Source: Alligator mississippiensis (lineage: Eukaryota > Chordata > Crocodylia > Alligatoridae). From it: a DNA stretch of 64,000 nucleotides. Every line of letters begins with the position of its first letter. Within the stretch, counting starts at the first letter, position 1. The notes below the pieces were generated by a model. It did no database searches. It was given only the letters and a program-made list of their open reading frames with translations, and was not told where the DNA came from. Below, in pieces: positions 21,067-33,829 of this stretch. Both the position numbers and the translations under genes were made by a program. The stretch lies in the NCBI RefSeq assembly GCF_030867095.1, contig NC_081824.1:306420956-306484955 (forward strand), read 5' to 3'.

Positions 21067-22166
21067 AGTAAGAAACATGATGATCAGGTTTCATTTTTCA
21101 CTGCTTTCTACTTATTTTGAATACTTCCTTATTATTAGGTAATGGAACAGTAAATGAGTATGCATTACTACCCAAAACACCACGTGCACCCATGGTTGTA
21201 AGCTTTCTCCTATCCTTCTGACCTGTTCCCACATTATTAACTTTTGTTTTGCAGCACTGTGAGGTAGGGGCCGTGAATTCTCATTTAATTCGTTTCTCAG
21301 TGCCTGAGACGTCTTACCCAACTTGAAAGGTTTGAGGAAAACCTCCACCTGGTTATTTATTATTTCCTTGACATTGCTTCATGCTGAGTCAGTTTCATTT
21401 CATAGTCTATTTCATAGTCTGTCATAATAACCTCACTTGTCTGAGCCAGGGATGCAAAGAAACACTCTTACCAGCCTGTCTAGGAATGTACGCTGACTTC
21501 CCACCAAGCCATAGGGAATGGCTTGGCTGGAGGGGAATTCATCTTTTCACCCTTTGAGTCCTTACTGGTAGGATATTTCCACCAGAACTCTTGCACAGAG
21601 TCAGAGAAGAGATATGGGGACAGCAAGGACGGGAACATACAATCCCCACAGGACCCATCTTTATAGGTTTCTGGAGATATTAAGGACAACTAGCAAGTGT
21701 CTCAGCTATCATTCCCAAAAAGCTTACTGAGCAAGAAATGCTAGAGAACTCATTTTTGTTCCTGCACCCTCCTAAAGGCATAATAGCAGTCTGGGTCTAT
21801 CAACACTTCCTGAAATCTCCTACAAGGCCAGATAGCCTGATAGCAAGCTCCCCTAACTTAGCTATGGGAACAGCTTTTGAAGTCTTCACACCTATTTTAA
21901 AAATGTTGAAAGCTGCATTTCACACTCAAGCATTTTCTGATTGTCACATATCAAAAGCTCCCAGGCTACTTCTGTCTGGTTTGAAATACTCTAAAAATTC
22001 TCGGCAAACATTGCTGTTTCATAGCTACTGATTCAAGTCTCACACCTGCCTGTGTTGGCAAAGATAAATATCAGCGAATAGTGCATACAAGCACTAAAAT
22101 AGAAGAAAGAGTGCTTAAAGCAATGTTACACTATACCATTAGGGTGTTTACTGAAGTTAGACTTAA
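21067..22166. other. Intergenic, nothing recognised
   Basis: I see no gene, RNA gene or named repeat here. Base composition is ordinary for the window. Confidence 0.4.
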
Positions 22167-22590
22167 AGCATGAATGCCACGTGTCCCCAGAGGCTGGTGG
22201 AGCACAGCGACCACGCGCAGGTAGCAGCGGGGGCATGGTGGCAGCGAGTGGGGAGCTCCCGCAGGCAGCCACAGCGGTGTCAGTGGCAGGGGCGGGCCAA
22301 GTGGGGAGCTCCTGCAGGTGGCCATGGCGGTGCCAGCAGCAGGAGGGGGGCGGGTGCCAACCAGCGGTCAGTGACCACCCACAGACACCACCAGCAGTAT
22401 CCATCGGCAGCAGCTGCCAGCAATTGGGGACCGCCTGCAGACACCACTGGTGGTGTCAGAGGCGCGGGGCAAGGTGTGGTGAGCTGTGCCGCCGGCAGGT
22501 ACTGCTGGCAGCATCAATGGCACTTTTTGCAGAGGGTGCACCGCCAACCTCAGGGGGTGCACATGCACCCACATGCACCCCCTACATGTT
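22167..22590 (+). repeat. GC-rich unclassified repeat, copy 1
   Basis: It starts agcatgaatgccacgtgtcc, continues through repeated gggagctc, gcaggcagcc and cagacacc words, and ends with a palindromic ggggtgcacatgcaccca, catgcaccccctac. The same order of words is found at 49683-50040. Long ORFs on both strands are composition artefacts. Confidence 0.7.
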
Positions 22591-22603
22591 GCAAATGACT
22601 TAA

Positions 22604-23086
22604 TGGCTGTATCCACATGAATGTGGACATTTGGTTCCCTGGTGACAGCTACTAGCAGGACACCTTGTGCTGCTGCTAGTTGCCCCTGGGGAACACCTGT
22701 GCCACGCACCTTCTGGTGCATGGCAGGTTACCCCAAGTGGGGTACAGGAGGCTGGGGCCAGCACTGGGCTGCCCACCAGCCTTACCTGGGGGCCTCCTGA
22801 GGCTGCAGCAGCAGTAGTCTTGCTGCTTGGAGCCTGGCCAGCAGCTGGAGTGTAGTTCTGGTCGGTCAGTCTTTGGTTTGGAGTGGTGCACTCTGTCCCC
22901 GCATGTGCTGCTCCACTTTTTTTTTTTGCATGGGTTATTTTGACCCCTGGTTATCCAGGAATCAAACCTCCTCACTCTGCACTATCTCCTTGCAGTGCAG
23001 AGAACAGCTGAATGGGCAGTATGTGGCACTGCAGATGTGTCTGCAGCATCACGTACCGCACGGCCGCACTTGTCTGGATGTGGCCA
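22604..23086. mobile_element. Probable non-autonomous transposon
   Basis: The left end ggctgtatccacatgaatgt and the right end gtctggatgtggcc are weak inverted termini. They resemble the CATCTACATGAGA-type termini at 9064-10206. The interior is GC-rich. The borders are approximate. Confidence 0.4.
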
Positions 23087-23327
23087 AAGTGTATATGACT
23101 ACTCGATGCAAAGAACTAAAAAAACCCAAACCTTAATGGAACAGGGTGGTATGACCCAGATGGGTCAATGACAAGAAACCAAGGCTTTCAGTTAGAAAAA
23201 TTTTCTCTTCAGAGTTTTGCATTGGATAAAATAAGTAAAGCTATTTTCTTAAGTTTTGGATAACCAAAACTCAACAAGGAAATACTACCTGAACAAAAAT
23301 GTATCCAGTACAAGTAATCCTCTAGAA

Positions 23328-23541
23328 CAGGAGTTCCCAAACTGTGGCCCTCGTACACCTGGGGGGTATGCAAGATTTCTGTGGGGGATACACAGGAGAA
23401 ATTGTGTAACAGTGGATTTAATTTTCATTACAATAATTGGCATTTAAGGTGTTAAAATATAAAACATATGCTTGTAGGGGTATGCGGGCAGCTGGTAAAT
23501 CTGGAAGGGATACACAATAAGAAAAAGTTTGAGAACCTCTA
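23328..23541. mobile_element. hAT MITE with perfect target duplication
   Basis: It starts caggagttcccaaactgtgg and ends aaaaagtttgagaacctcta. The target duplication ctctagaa is perfect, 8 of 8, at 23320-23327 and 23542-23549. The element is 214 bp and non-coding. Confidence 0.9.
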
Positions 23542-23549
23542 CTCTAGAA

Positions 23550-26300
23550 TAACAAGAAATAACACAATACCTTCTCAAGGCCCAGCTATTTCTAACTGTT
23601 TTTATAGTTTGCTAAACTTTCCCAGCAGCCTGATTAGATATTAGTCTCCAGCCCTGTTTCATTACTTGCCCATGACTACCTGTATGAGATTAGTGTTATG
23701 AGCAGAACAGGTAAAATTAACCCCTTGCTTTATAGAAAGTGGAGAACCTGCACTCTGTAATTCTTGCATGCAAAATAGCTTAAATAAATAGATTTATGTG
23801 AAAATGTCAGATACATGTTTTGCTCTTCACTCCTAATATTCTGTACTTCATGCTACAGATCTAATGTAAATTATGTTTTAACTTATGCTTTTTATATTTT
23901 TAGTCCTAAAGCAATTATACCTAGGAATCTCAAACAGGGAACATTTTACAAATAAATATCCTGCCTTAGAGGTAGCACGATTTAAGTTTTAGATACTGTT
24001 CAAGATGTAATAAAACAAAGTGTTAGAGGGACAAGGTAACAGCAGAGACAGTTATAATTGCCACCCAGAGTGGTCTCAGTGGTCACAGATGCCACTAATT
24101 TAACAGTTGCCAAGTGATAGCTTTGAGTCTTATTCATTAATCTGTTTCATTTTTGCCTTGTTTTAAAAACCGATTGGATAAATTATTCAATCCGCGATAG
24201 GGTTTCTGCTCATTTCACTGATTAATTTGAATTTGATGCCCGTAGTAATGGTGACACAGGTCAAGGTTGTGACATTTGTACAATATATATAGGTAAACAG
24301 TACTCTTAAGGAAGTGTGGATCTGAGAGTAATCTTTGCAAGTTCCATTAATATGAATGCACTTGTATGTAGAATGGTCTGCCCAGTCTAGGAACAAAAAA
24401 GCATAGTTGTAGATTTAATTATCAATTATGATGGTTAGTTATTTGTAATAAACTGTGATTTTAAAAAGTCATTTTAATGTGGTGATCAGTTCTGTGGTAA
24501 CTGAAAAGGGGAGAGGAAAAAGTGGATAGTTTTAATTGAAGTATAGGCCAACAATGCAGTGTTTAAATCCAGACCACCTAAGATTTGGGGTTAAGGTTCA
24601 GACTCAGTCATGCTGAAATCTTCCAAGACCACCTTTTCATACAAAGTTCATAGGCAAATTTCTATGCATTTTCAGCATAGTACTTTGACCTTGTCTGAAT
24701 TGGAACCAGAAAACATACAACTTCTAGTTTGGCTCCATCCTGGAATGTTTGGATCCTACGGAGTCCAGATTGAGCTCCACTGAACTGAATACAAAACTCA
24801 AAGGTTTGGTTTTGAGATTCTGGTTTTGGTCTACCTCCAATTTAGGATATGCCTACACTACAGTCAAGAGATATAATGACAGTAAGTGGCAGCTTATCCG
24901 AGGAAATTAAAACTTAAGTAACTCAGGTCCCAAATAATAGTGAAGCATATTTGTTGTATGGACTTCAGCAAAGAATGTACAACCCACCTACAACCTGGGT
25001 GCTTACTCAGGCAGCTACCTTGCACTGAAGTCCTAAGTTTCTGCAGCTTCACTGCTATTTGCACTCAAGCTAAGTCAACTCAAGCTAATTCAGGTATTCC
25101 TCTTTGTGATACATATATACCTCTTGAATACAGTATTAACACATTCCTAATCACCTGAAAGGTCTTTTCAATTTCTAACCTGTGTGGTTTTGCAAAGTGC
25201 TTTAATATGAAACTACTGCAATGTGAACAAAAGCGTGTTGAGAATCTTAATGCTTGAGCCATTTAGTTCTTATATTTTGGGATGTAGCTGTTAGTGAGAT
25301 CACCTAATGCCTATACCCTTTCAAAAGGGGGAATTCTGTTGTCTTGACCTTAATAATGCCATAAATATTTTTATGGATGTTTTCTTCATGCCACTTTCTA
25401 GAAAAGCCTGTGCCTTATTGTGTAATAATATTAATTCAGTATCTAGTCCTCATCTCATCTTTCAATTAAAATTACATGGAAAAAAACCAAAAAATGATCA
25501 GTTAAAGAGTTTACTGTATTCCTTTCCTTTTTCATGCCCTTATAACAAGACAGTTAGCAGAATTCACAGATTTGTTATAAACTGACAGGGCCATGCTATG
25601 AGCACTTCTGCTATAGCCTCAAACTTGCAACCTCTGGGCTGTCAACCATGAGCCTTAGCATCAGGGCCACTTCAGCCCCCTTTGCTATATTAATTTGTGT
25701 AAATGCTTGATTTCAATTAATGCAATACAAATGAGACAATATTGTGTTAGTCTGTAAGAAAGTATGTTAGTACTTGCTTTCTCCGAGTTTGCTTCAGGTT
25801 AATTTTTGTGAAAGAGATATTTTGCATGTTAGAGATAAAAACTCTTCCATTTATTTTCCAGATAACCATTATGCAAGTTATATGGGGATACTTTTGCCTT
25901 CAGACTTTAGAAAGTCTCATGTGAAATTTCTTCTATCAACCAGCAGATGGAGTCACTCCTTTGCCTAATAGAAATTATATACCGGTACTTTACCGTCTAC
26001 CTCGTCTTAGAAGATATTCACTAGTAACAAAATCTAGTTCAGTTTCACCTATGGTTTGGTAAGAAAAATCTTGTATCCCCAAGGGGAAAAAAAATCTTTC
26101 TTCCAGTGGTTTTCTAGTTTGTTTCAACTGTAATGATTTGGTTTCATCAGCTCCTCTTTGGGTAGATACTACTCACACTAAAGTCCTGCTGACTAGCAAT
26201 TTTAGGATTAAGCTTTTACGGACTTAGTGTCAAAGAATAATAACTATGTGTATATACTTTTTAAACATAGGGCCTGGCTCAATACCAGTTTAAGTCAACA
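23550..26300. other. Intergenic, nothing recognised
   Basis: This is AT-rich sequence without supported genes, RNA genes or named repeats. Confidence 0.4.
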
Positions 26301-26990
26301 GCATAGAACCATGCGATTGTAGGAGATTTCAAGGACTGTCTAGTTCAACTCCTTCAAGAAATATAGGATTTGTTATTCCTAAATCAATCCAGATGACAAC
26401 CTAATCTCTGATTTTAAAAGTCCAGTGAAGATTTCACAATTTGTAAAGGCAGTTTTGTCCATTGTTCTCCTTTTTACAGTTAGGAAGTTGTCCCCGAGTT
26501 TACTGTAGTTTAAACCCATTGCCTCGTGCCCTCTCCTCTCCAACCTCTTTATGGCAGCCTTTCAAATATTCGAAAACTCTTGCTCGATCTCTTTTCCTCC
26601 AGATTAAACATTCCTAGCTCCTTCAAACTTTCTTCAAACTGCTTACATGACAACCCCTTTGTCAACTTCATCATCTGATTCTGGATCCTCTCCAGTTTCT
26701 CTATATCATTCTGAAAATGTGGCCTCCAAAACTGGACACAGCATCCCAGTAGAATGGCCCTGTCACTTCATGCGTTTTGCATGCAATGCTTCTGTTAATG
26801 CTACTCTGAATTCCATTTCTTTTCTTTTCATATTCACGAATCTTGTGCAGTTTTTGATCCACCATAACCCCCCCAGTTTTTTATTGGTTTTCCTACTGCT
26901 AAGCCACTCATCCCTTATTCTGTAACTGTGCCACTAGTTTTTCTTCTTTAGGTGTTTCATCTTCACTGACTACTGGATCAGGGCTATAAA
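26301..26990 (-). repeat. CR1 LINE, 3' end of ORF2 and tail
   Basis: Antisense CR1 phrases appear in order: atagaaccatgcgattgtag at the tail, then gttaggaagttgtccccgag, tctggatcctctccagtttc and ccaaaactggacacagcatc. The copy is diverged without an intact frame, and older than the copy at 13679. Confidence 0.8.
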
Positions 26991-27895
26991 GAGAAACAGC
27001 TGATCCCATTCTACAAGTTTATTTACCACTTCCTCTACCAGCAGTTCCCCTTTTACAGTATATAATTGAGGAGGGGATGGGTCAGTAAAGGGCTAGGAGC
27101 AGGAGGAAGACAAAGAACCAACGCCCCTTGCAATCTGGGTGGAAGTAGTGTTTAGTTCCTGTGCAGGCCCAAAGAAGATTTTATGGTTGCATGATGTATC
27201 GGATGGGTTGTATTGTGTGGTCAGTAACCCAATACAAATCGCGTAAAGAATGGCAGGGCCATATTCCACAAGTGACACACAAGAGTCAAGCAAAAAACTG
27301 AAGAAAGTCATCTTACTTAACAAAGTGTGATGCTTTTCTGTCAAGTATTGATTAAACTCTGGCAAAGCTTAAACCTAGGAAGCGTATCACCACAGAAATA
27401 ACGAAAAACCTGAGGCTGCCTCATAGGAAAAAACTAGACTGAGAATGCATTCAGAGAGAGCAGTGGCTGCAGGAAGGTGGTTGTAGCACACTAATTCCAG
27501 GTTGCCTGGGCCTAGTTGGAATAGAGAGCAGCCCAAAACCCCATCTAACCACACTGAGCCAATGGTTGAATTCCCAAAATCCCTTCAATGGCATGGGTTG
27601 GCAGAAGCCAACCTGGGTGTATCAAAAGTGGGAAAAAGATCCAGAAAGTAGAAACAGAATTGTTAAAAAGAAAGTTATTTATTCTAGAACAGGATGAAAA
27701 GTAAATATTTTTTAAACTTTTAGTTTGATTTTTCAAAAATGCTTTTGTGGAATAATCATGCTGCAAAGGAAACATGAGACATAAGCATGAAAAAAATTGC
27801 GTAAGTGCTACTCATTGCCCCCCACCCTGTGAATTCCTTAAAGATATGAGTTTTGCTTCCTTATTGGAATCTACAGCCATTTCAGTGATTAATAT

Positions 27896-27992
27896 GGGCT
27901 GTTTCTATTGTAATGGTGGGGAAGCTCAAACTAGGGCTATTGATATGGGCTGTTTCTATGTAATGCTTGGGAAGCTCAGACTATGGCTATTT
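27896..27992 (+). repeat. 51-bp tandem duplication, two units
   Basis: gggctgtttctattgtaatg begins at 27896 and gggctgtttctatgtaatgc at 27947. Both continue gggaagctcaraCTAKGGCTAT. The units are clearly diverged. Confidence 0.8.
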
Positions 27993-29600
27993 CTGAATCA
28001 TTTATGAAGTGCTTTAAAAAAAAATTTATAAAAGTGTCCTTTTTTTGTATTTCAAAAAGGCAGGTCTTTAGTATTAACAAGCCTACTATATCGTTTAGGA
28101 CAAGCTTTTCATTTCAAATGTGTGGTGTATTTTTTGTTACCTAAAAAAGATTTACTGTTGAGATTAAAAATGAGGCTGCCACTTATATATTATGCCTCAG
28201 GAATCATGTTGTATGAATTGATATAACATTGACATTTGGAAATTAACAGTAATACAGTAATAATTAACAGTTTGGTTTGTAATTTAGCAATCTTCCCTTA
28301 GAGAATTTGAACAGAGGAAATGTCAGGGGCATGCAAGGGCATTTATGGAGAGGATATAAGGATGAATTGGAGGAATAGTCCAGAAAGCAACTGGAAGTAG
28401 CATATCCATTGAAGTTACAGATGAAAATGAAGAGAAAGATGGGGTGGTATGTCAATAGGCATAAGTTGCTCTGTGTTGTCCAGGGTTTTCCATCATTTTC
28501 CAATGGAAAACAAATATTTGTACTGAGAGGCAAAATATCCAGAGATGAGCAAGAGTTTTTTTCTACTGCACATCTTGCATAGTCATTTACACACATGCAA
28601 ACTGACAAATATTGTATTCAGAGTGGCAGCCTTTGCCACATTTTTTATAGGAGATAAGGCCTGAGAGTTCAAGTGAATTACACTTTCTCAGTATCACTAT
28701 AATAGGGATTCTCTGTTGGGTAGAAAACACAAATTACCTTAACTGGCAATGAGCTGTGGGAAAGCCCAATCGAATGCGTGCTGTCTTTAAGAAGTAACCA
28801 TGGACTTTGTCTTAGTAGCAGAGTAAGGAAACATCTGTTACCTCTAAAGGGGAAGTGGCTCTCTCAATGGATTACAGTTTAGTCTTTGCAAATACTGATA
28901 GCAACAGGACAGCTTTCATCATTTTCTTGGTTTTGAATCTAGTTCTTACTCCTCAGGAGACTGATGAATGCACACAATACCCTGGGTTTTCACCCCCGTC
29001 TTAGCAGGAGAGAGACCCCTCAGGAAAGTGGTTAACGGTCACATGGTGAGATTCACTGTTGTGCAGGAAACCAGCATGAAGATGATTTAACTGGGACCAA
29101 GAAGTGTAGCAAGGGCCTCCTGCCAGCCCTCTGCAAAGAAGTGAAATTTACCCATGAAACTCGCATCTTATGACTATACCAATACATTTGCCTTGTTCTT
29201 AAAAGTTTGTAGCATCATTTAAATTGCTATGGATATCACGGAGGAGATGTCATTCAGACAGTTACCTAGAGACATTATACATCTCAAATTGTAAAGCTAC
29301 TGTCTGCAGATCATGAAGGACTTCCTGAGGTTTGGTAATGATAATGTTCCCTCAGTGGAGAACACCATTAACTGAGCAAGACTTTATTTGGGTGCTAGCT
29401 TATTAGCTTCTAGGCATAAGAGCAATCACACACTCAGATAAATGCACTGAGGCACCAGCCACCTCAGTGGTTTTATTTCAGTGTTTAACCACTGGACTGT
29501 TTGTTCAAGTCAGATTTTACTGTAGGGCAGAGTGTGAAACTCACAATAGGAAATTCTCACTAGAGAATCTGATAAGAGCAAACATCAGTGGCATGCAAGG
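27993..29600. other. Intergenic, nothing recognised
   Basis: No supported gene or named repeat. The 114-codon minus ORF at 28264-28608 has no recognisable product. Confidence 0.4.
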
Positions 29601-30935
29601 GTGAAAGGACCGTGACATGACCAGCTCTCAGGATGGCCATACTGCTCCCTGATGGCCATCTTAATCCTGCACTATGTGCCCCTCTGACCTCTCAGGGTCT
29701 CACCCCGCCATCTCTCCTGCCACACCTTGATGGTAAAATACAACTGGAGAGGCTGCCCTCAGAGACCAATGAACTTTGGGTGTCCTGCCTAGTCCTGCTC
29801 TTCCTTGGCCTCAACTCTGTCCTGAGCAGAATTCCTCCTCCTCTTAGTCTCGGGCCCCAAATTGGCTCACTTGATTCAGGGCTCCAACCCCTACTGCACA
29901 GTCTTTCCAGGGCTCTGACCCCACTACAGAGTCTCTGCCACTGGGCTCCATCAGCCCCAGTCATCAGCCTTTGTTCCAAATTGCTTTAAGGGTTATAATC
30001 CTGGCCTCCAGCCACCTGCATAGCTACACCTATGTCTCACAGCTATTACTCTGTCTTCTCATGAAATAGGCCCTCTGGCCCGGTCCTCACAGCACCAGGC
30101 TCCCCTGGCCCAATGCCCTGGTGCACCAGGCCCTGTCCAGACTATTCTCTCCCCACTCCTTAGACCAGGCCCAACTTCCTGCCCTAGGTTCAGCCCCTTC
30201 CCCCAAGTCCCTGACTCTGTACAGCTGCTATCTTCAGCCTCTAACTACTTGGCTTTAGCCCCACATAGGCCACCAGGTCCCAGACACTTGCAGGGCCCTC
30301 TCTGGGCTGGAGCCTTTTGTACTGCAGAACACATCCAAAGCACCCCATCTCCAAACCACTCCCATAGCCACTATCCAAACTTCCAATACCAGCTAGCCCT
30401 CCAATACAAACTCCTCCGGGGTCTCAGCAAACACCTACCCTCCACCTTCTGGCTCCTTGCTGCTTCCTGGGTATATGTGTTGCTTGGATATATTCTCTCT
30501 AGCAGGCCAAGATAACAGGAGCTGCATGTTCAGCAGATGTCAGGAACAGACTAAACTCTTTGGCTCAGAAGCCAAGCTTTTAGTATGTTGGGGCTCCACC
30601 CCTTAGAGTCACATTGATTTCACCTTGCCCAGGGGTTTCTAATAAGCCCAGTTCTCAGCCTGCTATGGTCCATTGCTGTCCTTTCTCAGGTGCTGAAGCT
30701 TAAGCTACTGAGCAGCAAAACCTCTTGCTTGCCTGGAGCCCTTTCTGCCTGTGCCCATGTAGCCAGCTCTCAAGCAGTCCCCTGATGCACTCCTAGCTCC
30801 CCTCTGTGGCTTCCCTGGGTGCTTATTTCCCTGCAGCTGGCCCTTGCTCAGCTGGCTACCTGATTGCAGTCCTCTGATGCTGGGTTCCCATTGCCCAGGT
30901 ATCGGGTTAGAGGACCCTGCTACAGACCCCTAGAA
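29600..30935. repeat. GC-rich unclassified repeat-like block
   Basis: A block rich in short C-rich words (ggctcca, cctggccc, ctctgacc) has abrupt composition edges against AT-rich flanks. Its behaviour is that of an inserted element. I found no coding motif or clear inverted termini, so I do not assign a family. Confidence 0.45.
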
Positions 30936-33829
30936 AAAGAACTGTGGGAGAAACCTTTTAATAGGTTCAGAGAAAATACAGGGGAGTATGGGGTGCATAG
31001 TATCAGTTAGTCCTACACTGGACCCATTTTATTCCTTTGCAACCCATTTTATTGTAATACAGATTAATGTTATCTGCATGTTTTTCTTGTGGGATAAATT
31101 TATAGAGGAAGTGAGGTATGCAGACATAAAATACAGACAACAGCTATGGGAAATCATACCCATATTTAGTTAATTGCTTGCAGTTTTTAAGTACATTGCA
31201 ACCTGGGTTGTATCTTATTAATTATTAATACAGAACAGATGTTTTCATAATTCTGGAACACAGAGACGAGACAGCTAACAAAAACATCAAGATAGAAACT
31301 TGCTTCCACAATGCTTTTCCTCTCCTCCAGTAATTGGCTTCAGAAAGTCCATTTTCCAAGTGTGGTTTGATCTAGACATTTTACTTGCTTGCGAACTGCT
31401 GGATTAAGATCTCAGAAGGCTCCTTTGGACTTATCAAGTGGAAACTTGTTGACCCTTTTAGGTCCTGTCTGGCATTGGCTATCATAAGTGGAAGGGAAGA
31501 GGGATGGCAAAACAAGTTACACTTGCCCTTATTGAAACCTTCCATTCATGCAAGGTCATCTGGCTCCCACCCAAGTCACTCATTCATTTTACCCAAACAC
31601 AAGAAAAGAGTATTGACATCATCAGTTATATTAGGCACCCCGAAGAGAGCATGATCATTGCTCGGCATCAACTAGTGAGCTAGAACTAGTGCAGAGGAAA
31701 GAGAATACATCGTGCAACTTTTCAATGTGTACCTCTGGAGACATATTGTCTCTGTTTGCCCTTAGGGGTACTGGTACTGGTACTGTTACTGCACCTCCTT
31801 CCCTCCTTCTAGGGCTATCTATGACTTTACTGCAACAAAATCATCCCAGAGATTTTATGGTAAGGAATAGTTTATACATAAAAGGACAAAAAAAAAGTTA
31901 AAAAAAAAAATCCACAAGTTCAATCCAAACGTTATTCATCTGAAGATGTCTCTGTACATTCCAGATATTTCAACAATGAAATGTAGAGAGCTCTGTATGG
32001 GTCATTCAAAGTGGCTGGGAAGGAAATAACCAGCACAAAACTGTACTACCACAGCTAGCCTACTACCTGTGCCTGAGTTTGTACCTTTAAAGCAAAGCTA
32101 GGTCAGTTTCTATATATTACACTGTTCTCTGCAATGCAGAGCTACCCTCCCAATCATTCTGTAGTCAAGAGACTTAATGGTCAATTTTATATTCTGTTTT
32201 CTTTCCTTAACACCCAGTAGACAAACACGGTTGCTTAAAAAGTCCATACAATTCAGGTAAAGCTCAGTAGATGTGGCATTTTGTTATTTAACTTGGGTCT
32301 GGTATTACATATAACATCTGCTCCAGGCAAAATTGTTGACAGTGCCTCTCACTCTCAGATAATGGTGTCTCCTGTGTTCTACGGCTTTCACCTGGAGGTT
32401 GTGCCCTATTTAAATGTGTAACCTGAATAACCCCTTCGTTGGAACCGAAGTGGACAGTAGGGTCTTCTGGAGCAATTAGTAGAAGCATTTGGGACATCTC
32501 TAGAAGGGTTATGAGATCTATAGCTTGCCAGAGCAGAGTTGGAGAGTAAATGGATGTTGGTGAGGAAGGGCACAAGGGCCATTTCTAGAGGATGATGAAT
32601 AGGTCTAGAGGAGGGAGGAGCAACAGTTTAGGTGGGCAGAGTGCAATATCTGAGAGAGACGGGAAAAACATCAATGAGAGTCACACATAAATATCACATG
32701 AAGATTAGGAGAAGAAGGATCTGAAACTTTTTGCAATCCAGTCTCAACTTCAGTTTTTCCAGAACCCTTCCACTGTCTTCTATGCAGTCCCCAGGCCTGG
32801 TCTATTTGTGACAGATGATGTGGATCATGATTGAATGTCTAATCCCTGACTGCTTTCGTTGTCTGGGATCATTTATACTTGGAAGAAAAAAGGGAAATCA
32901 CAAAAGGAATTTCTTGCTTTTCTTTTTTTGCACCAGATTTTAATTTTGTTATTCAGTCTCTTGATTTTATTTCCACCTCCCCATCAAGTCCAGCTTATGT
33001 GAACAAATAAAACTAACCCACTATCTAGCGAGCCAAGAAATATTAGAGGTAATAAAAGGAAAAGGTTGAAGAAGAGAGAGTTGGTGTTGTCTAGGTAAGA
33101 TGATAACATTGTCCCTTAAATGTTAGTCTTTTATAGAGACTAACAGTTATTCTTCAATAATTGTTGATGAATAAATAAAAAAAGTCTTGCTGCATTAAGT
33201 TCCTACTTCCTTTGTATCTAGTTGCCACCCTCACACCATGAAAAACCCATGGAAAACACATTTGATATTTGCATGACTAACACTCTCTCAAATCTCTGCA
33301 ACTCTCACTTTTTCCTAACAACTATCAGAAACTGGAGCATTCTGAATATCTGGTTATGAAATTTAATGAGATTATCCTCATGATTGACACATCTTTAGTG
33401 TTTGAACAGATATGGAATTACTAATGTGCTTAAGTGATTTGCTGAATCAAAGCTTTACATACGTTGAGGTAAATATTTCATTTGAGACTGAAACACTAAA
33501 GAACCTTTACTAGACTCCATTAGATGGTCTGTGCTTTGCCCTCACTTCTCCAACCTCATAGAAATAAATGAGATTGCAAAAGACTAAAAAAGCACAGAAT
33601 TGCCTCACAAGAACAGAGACCTGAATCCCTAAAGGCAATTAACTGCCTAATTCCATGATTTGGAGGACCGAGATTTAAGAGAATTGAATATTTCTAACTC
33701 CAGTCAATCCTCCAGTTCTTATTGCACTCTTTTTCTTGTGAAAATTAGCCCAGAGATTATTTGGGTTAATTTCTGAACATAAAAAAGCTCAGGTTAGTTA
33801 CAACTAAGCATTTTGCCTGTTATGTAAGG
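30936..33829. other. Intergenic, nothing recognised
   Basis: This is AT-rich intergenic sequence with no supported features. Confidence 0.4.

Noticed and set aside
22170-22721. Paired 117-142-codon ORFs
   Set aside because: They translate the GC-rich repeat 22167-22590 and its neighbour. No motif is seen, and the second copy at 49683 does not keep the frames.
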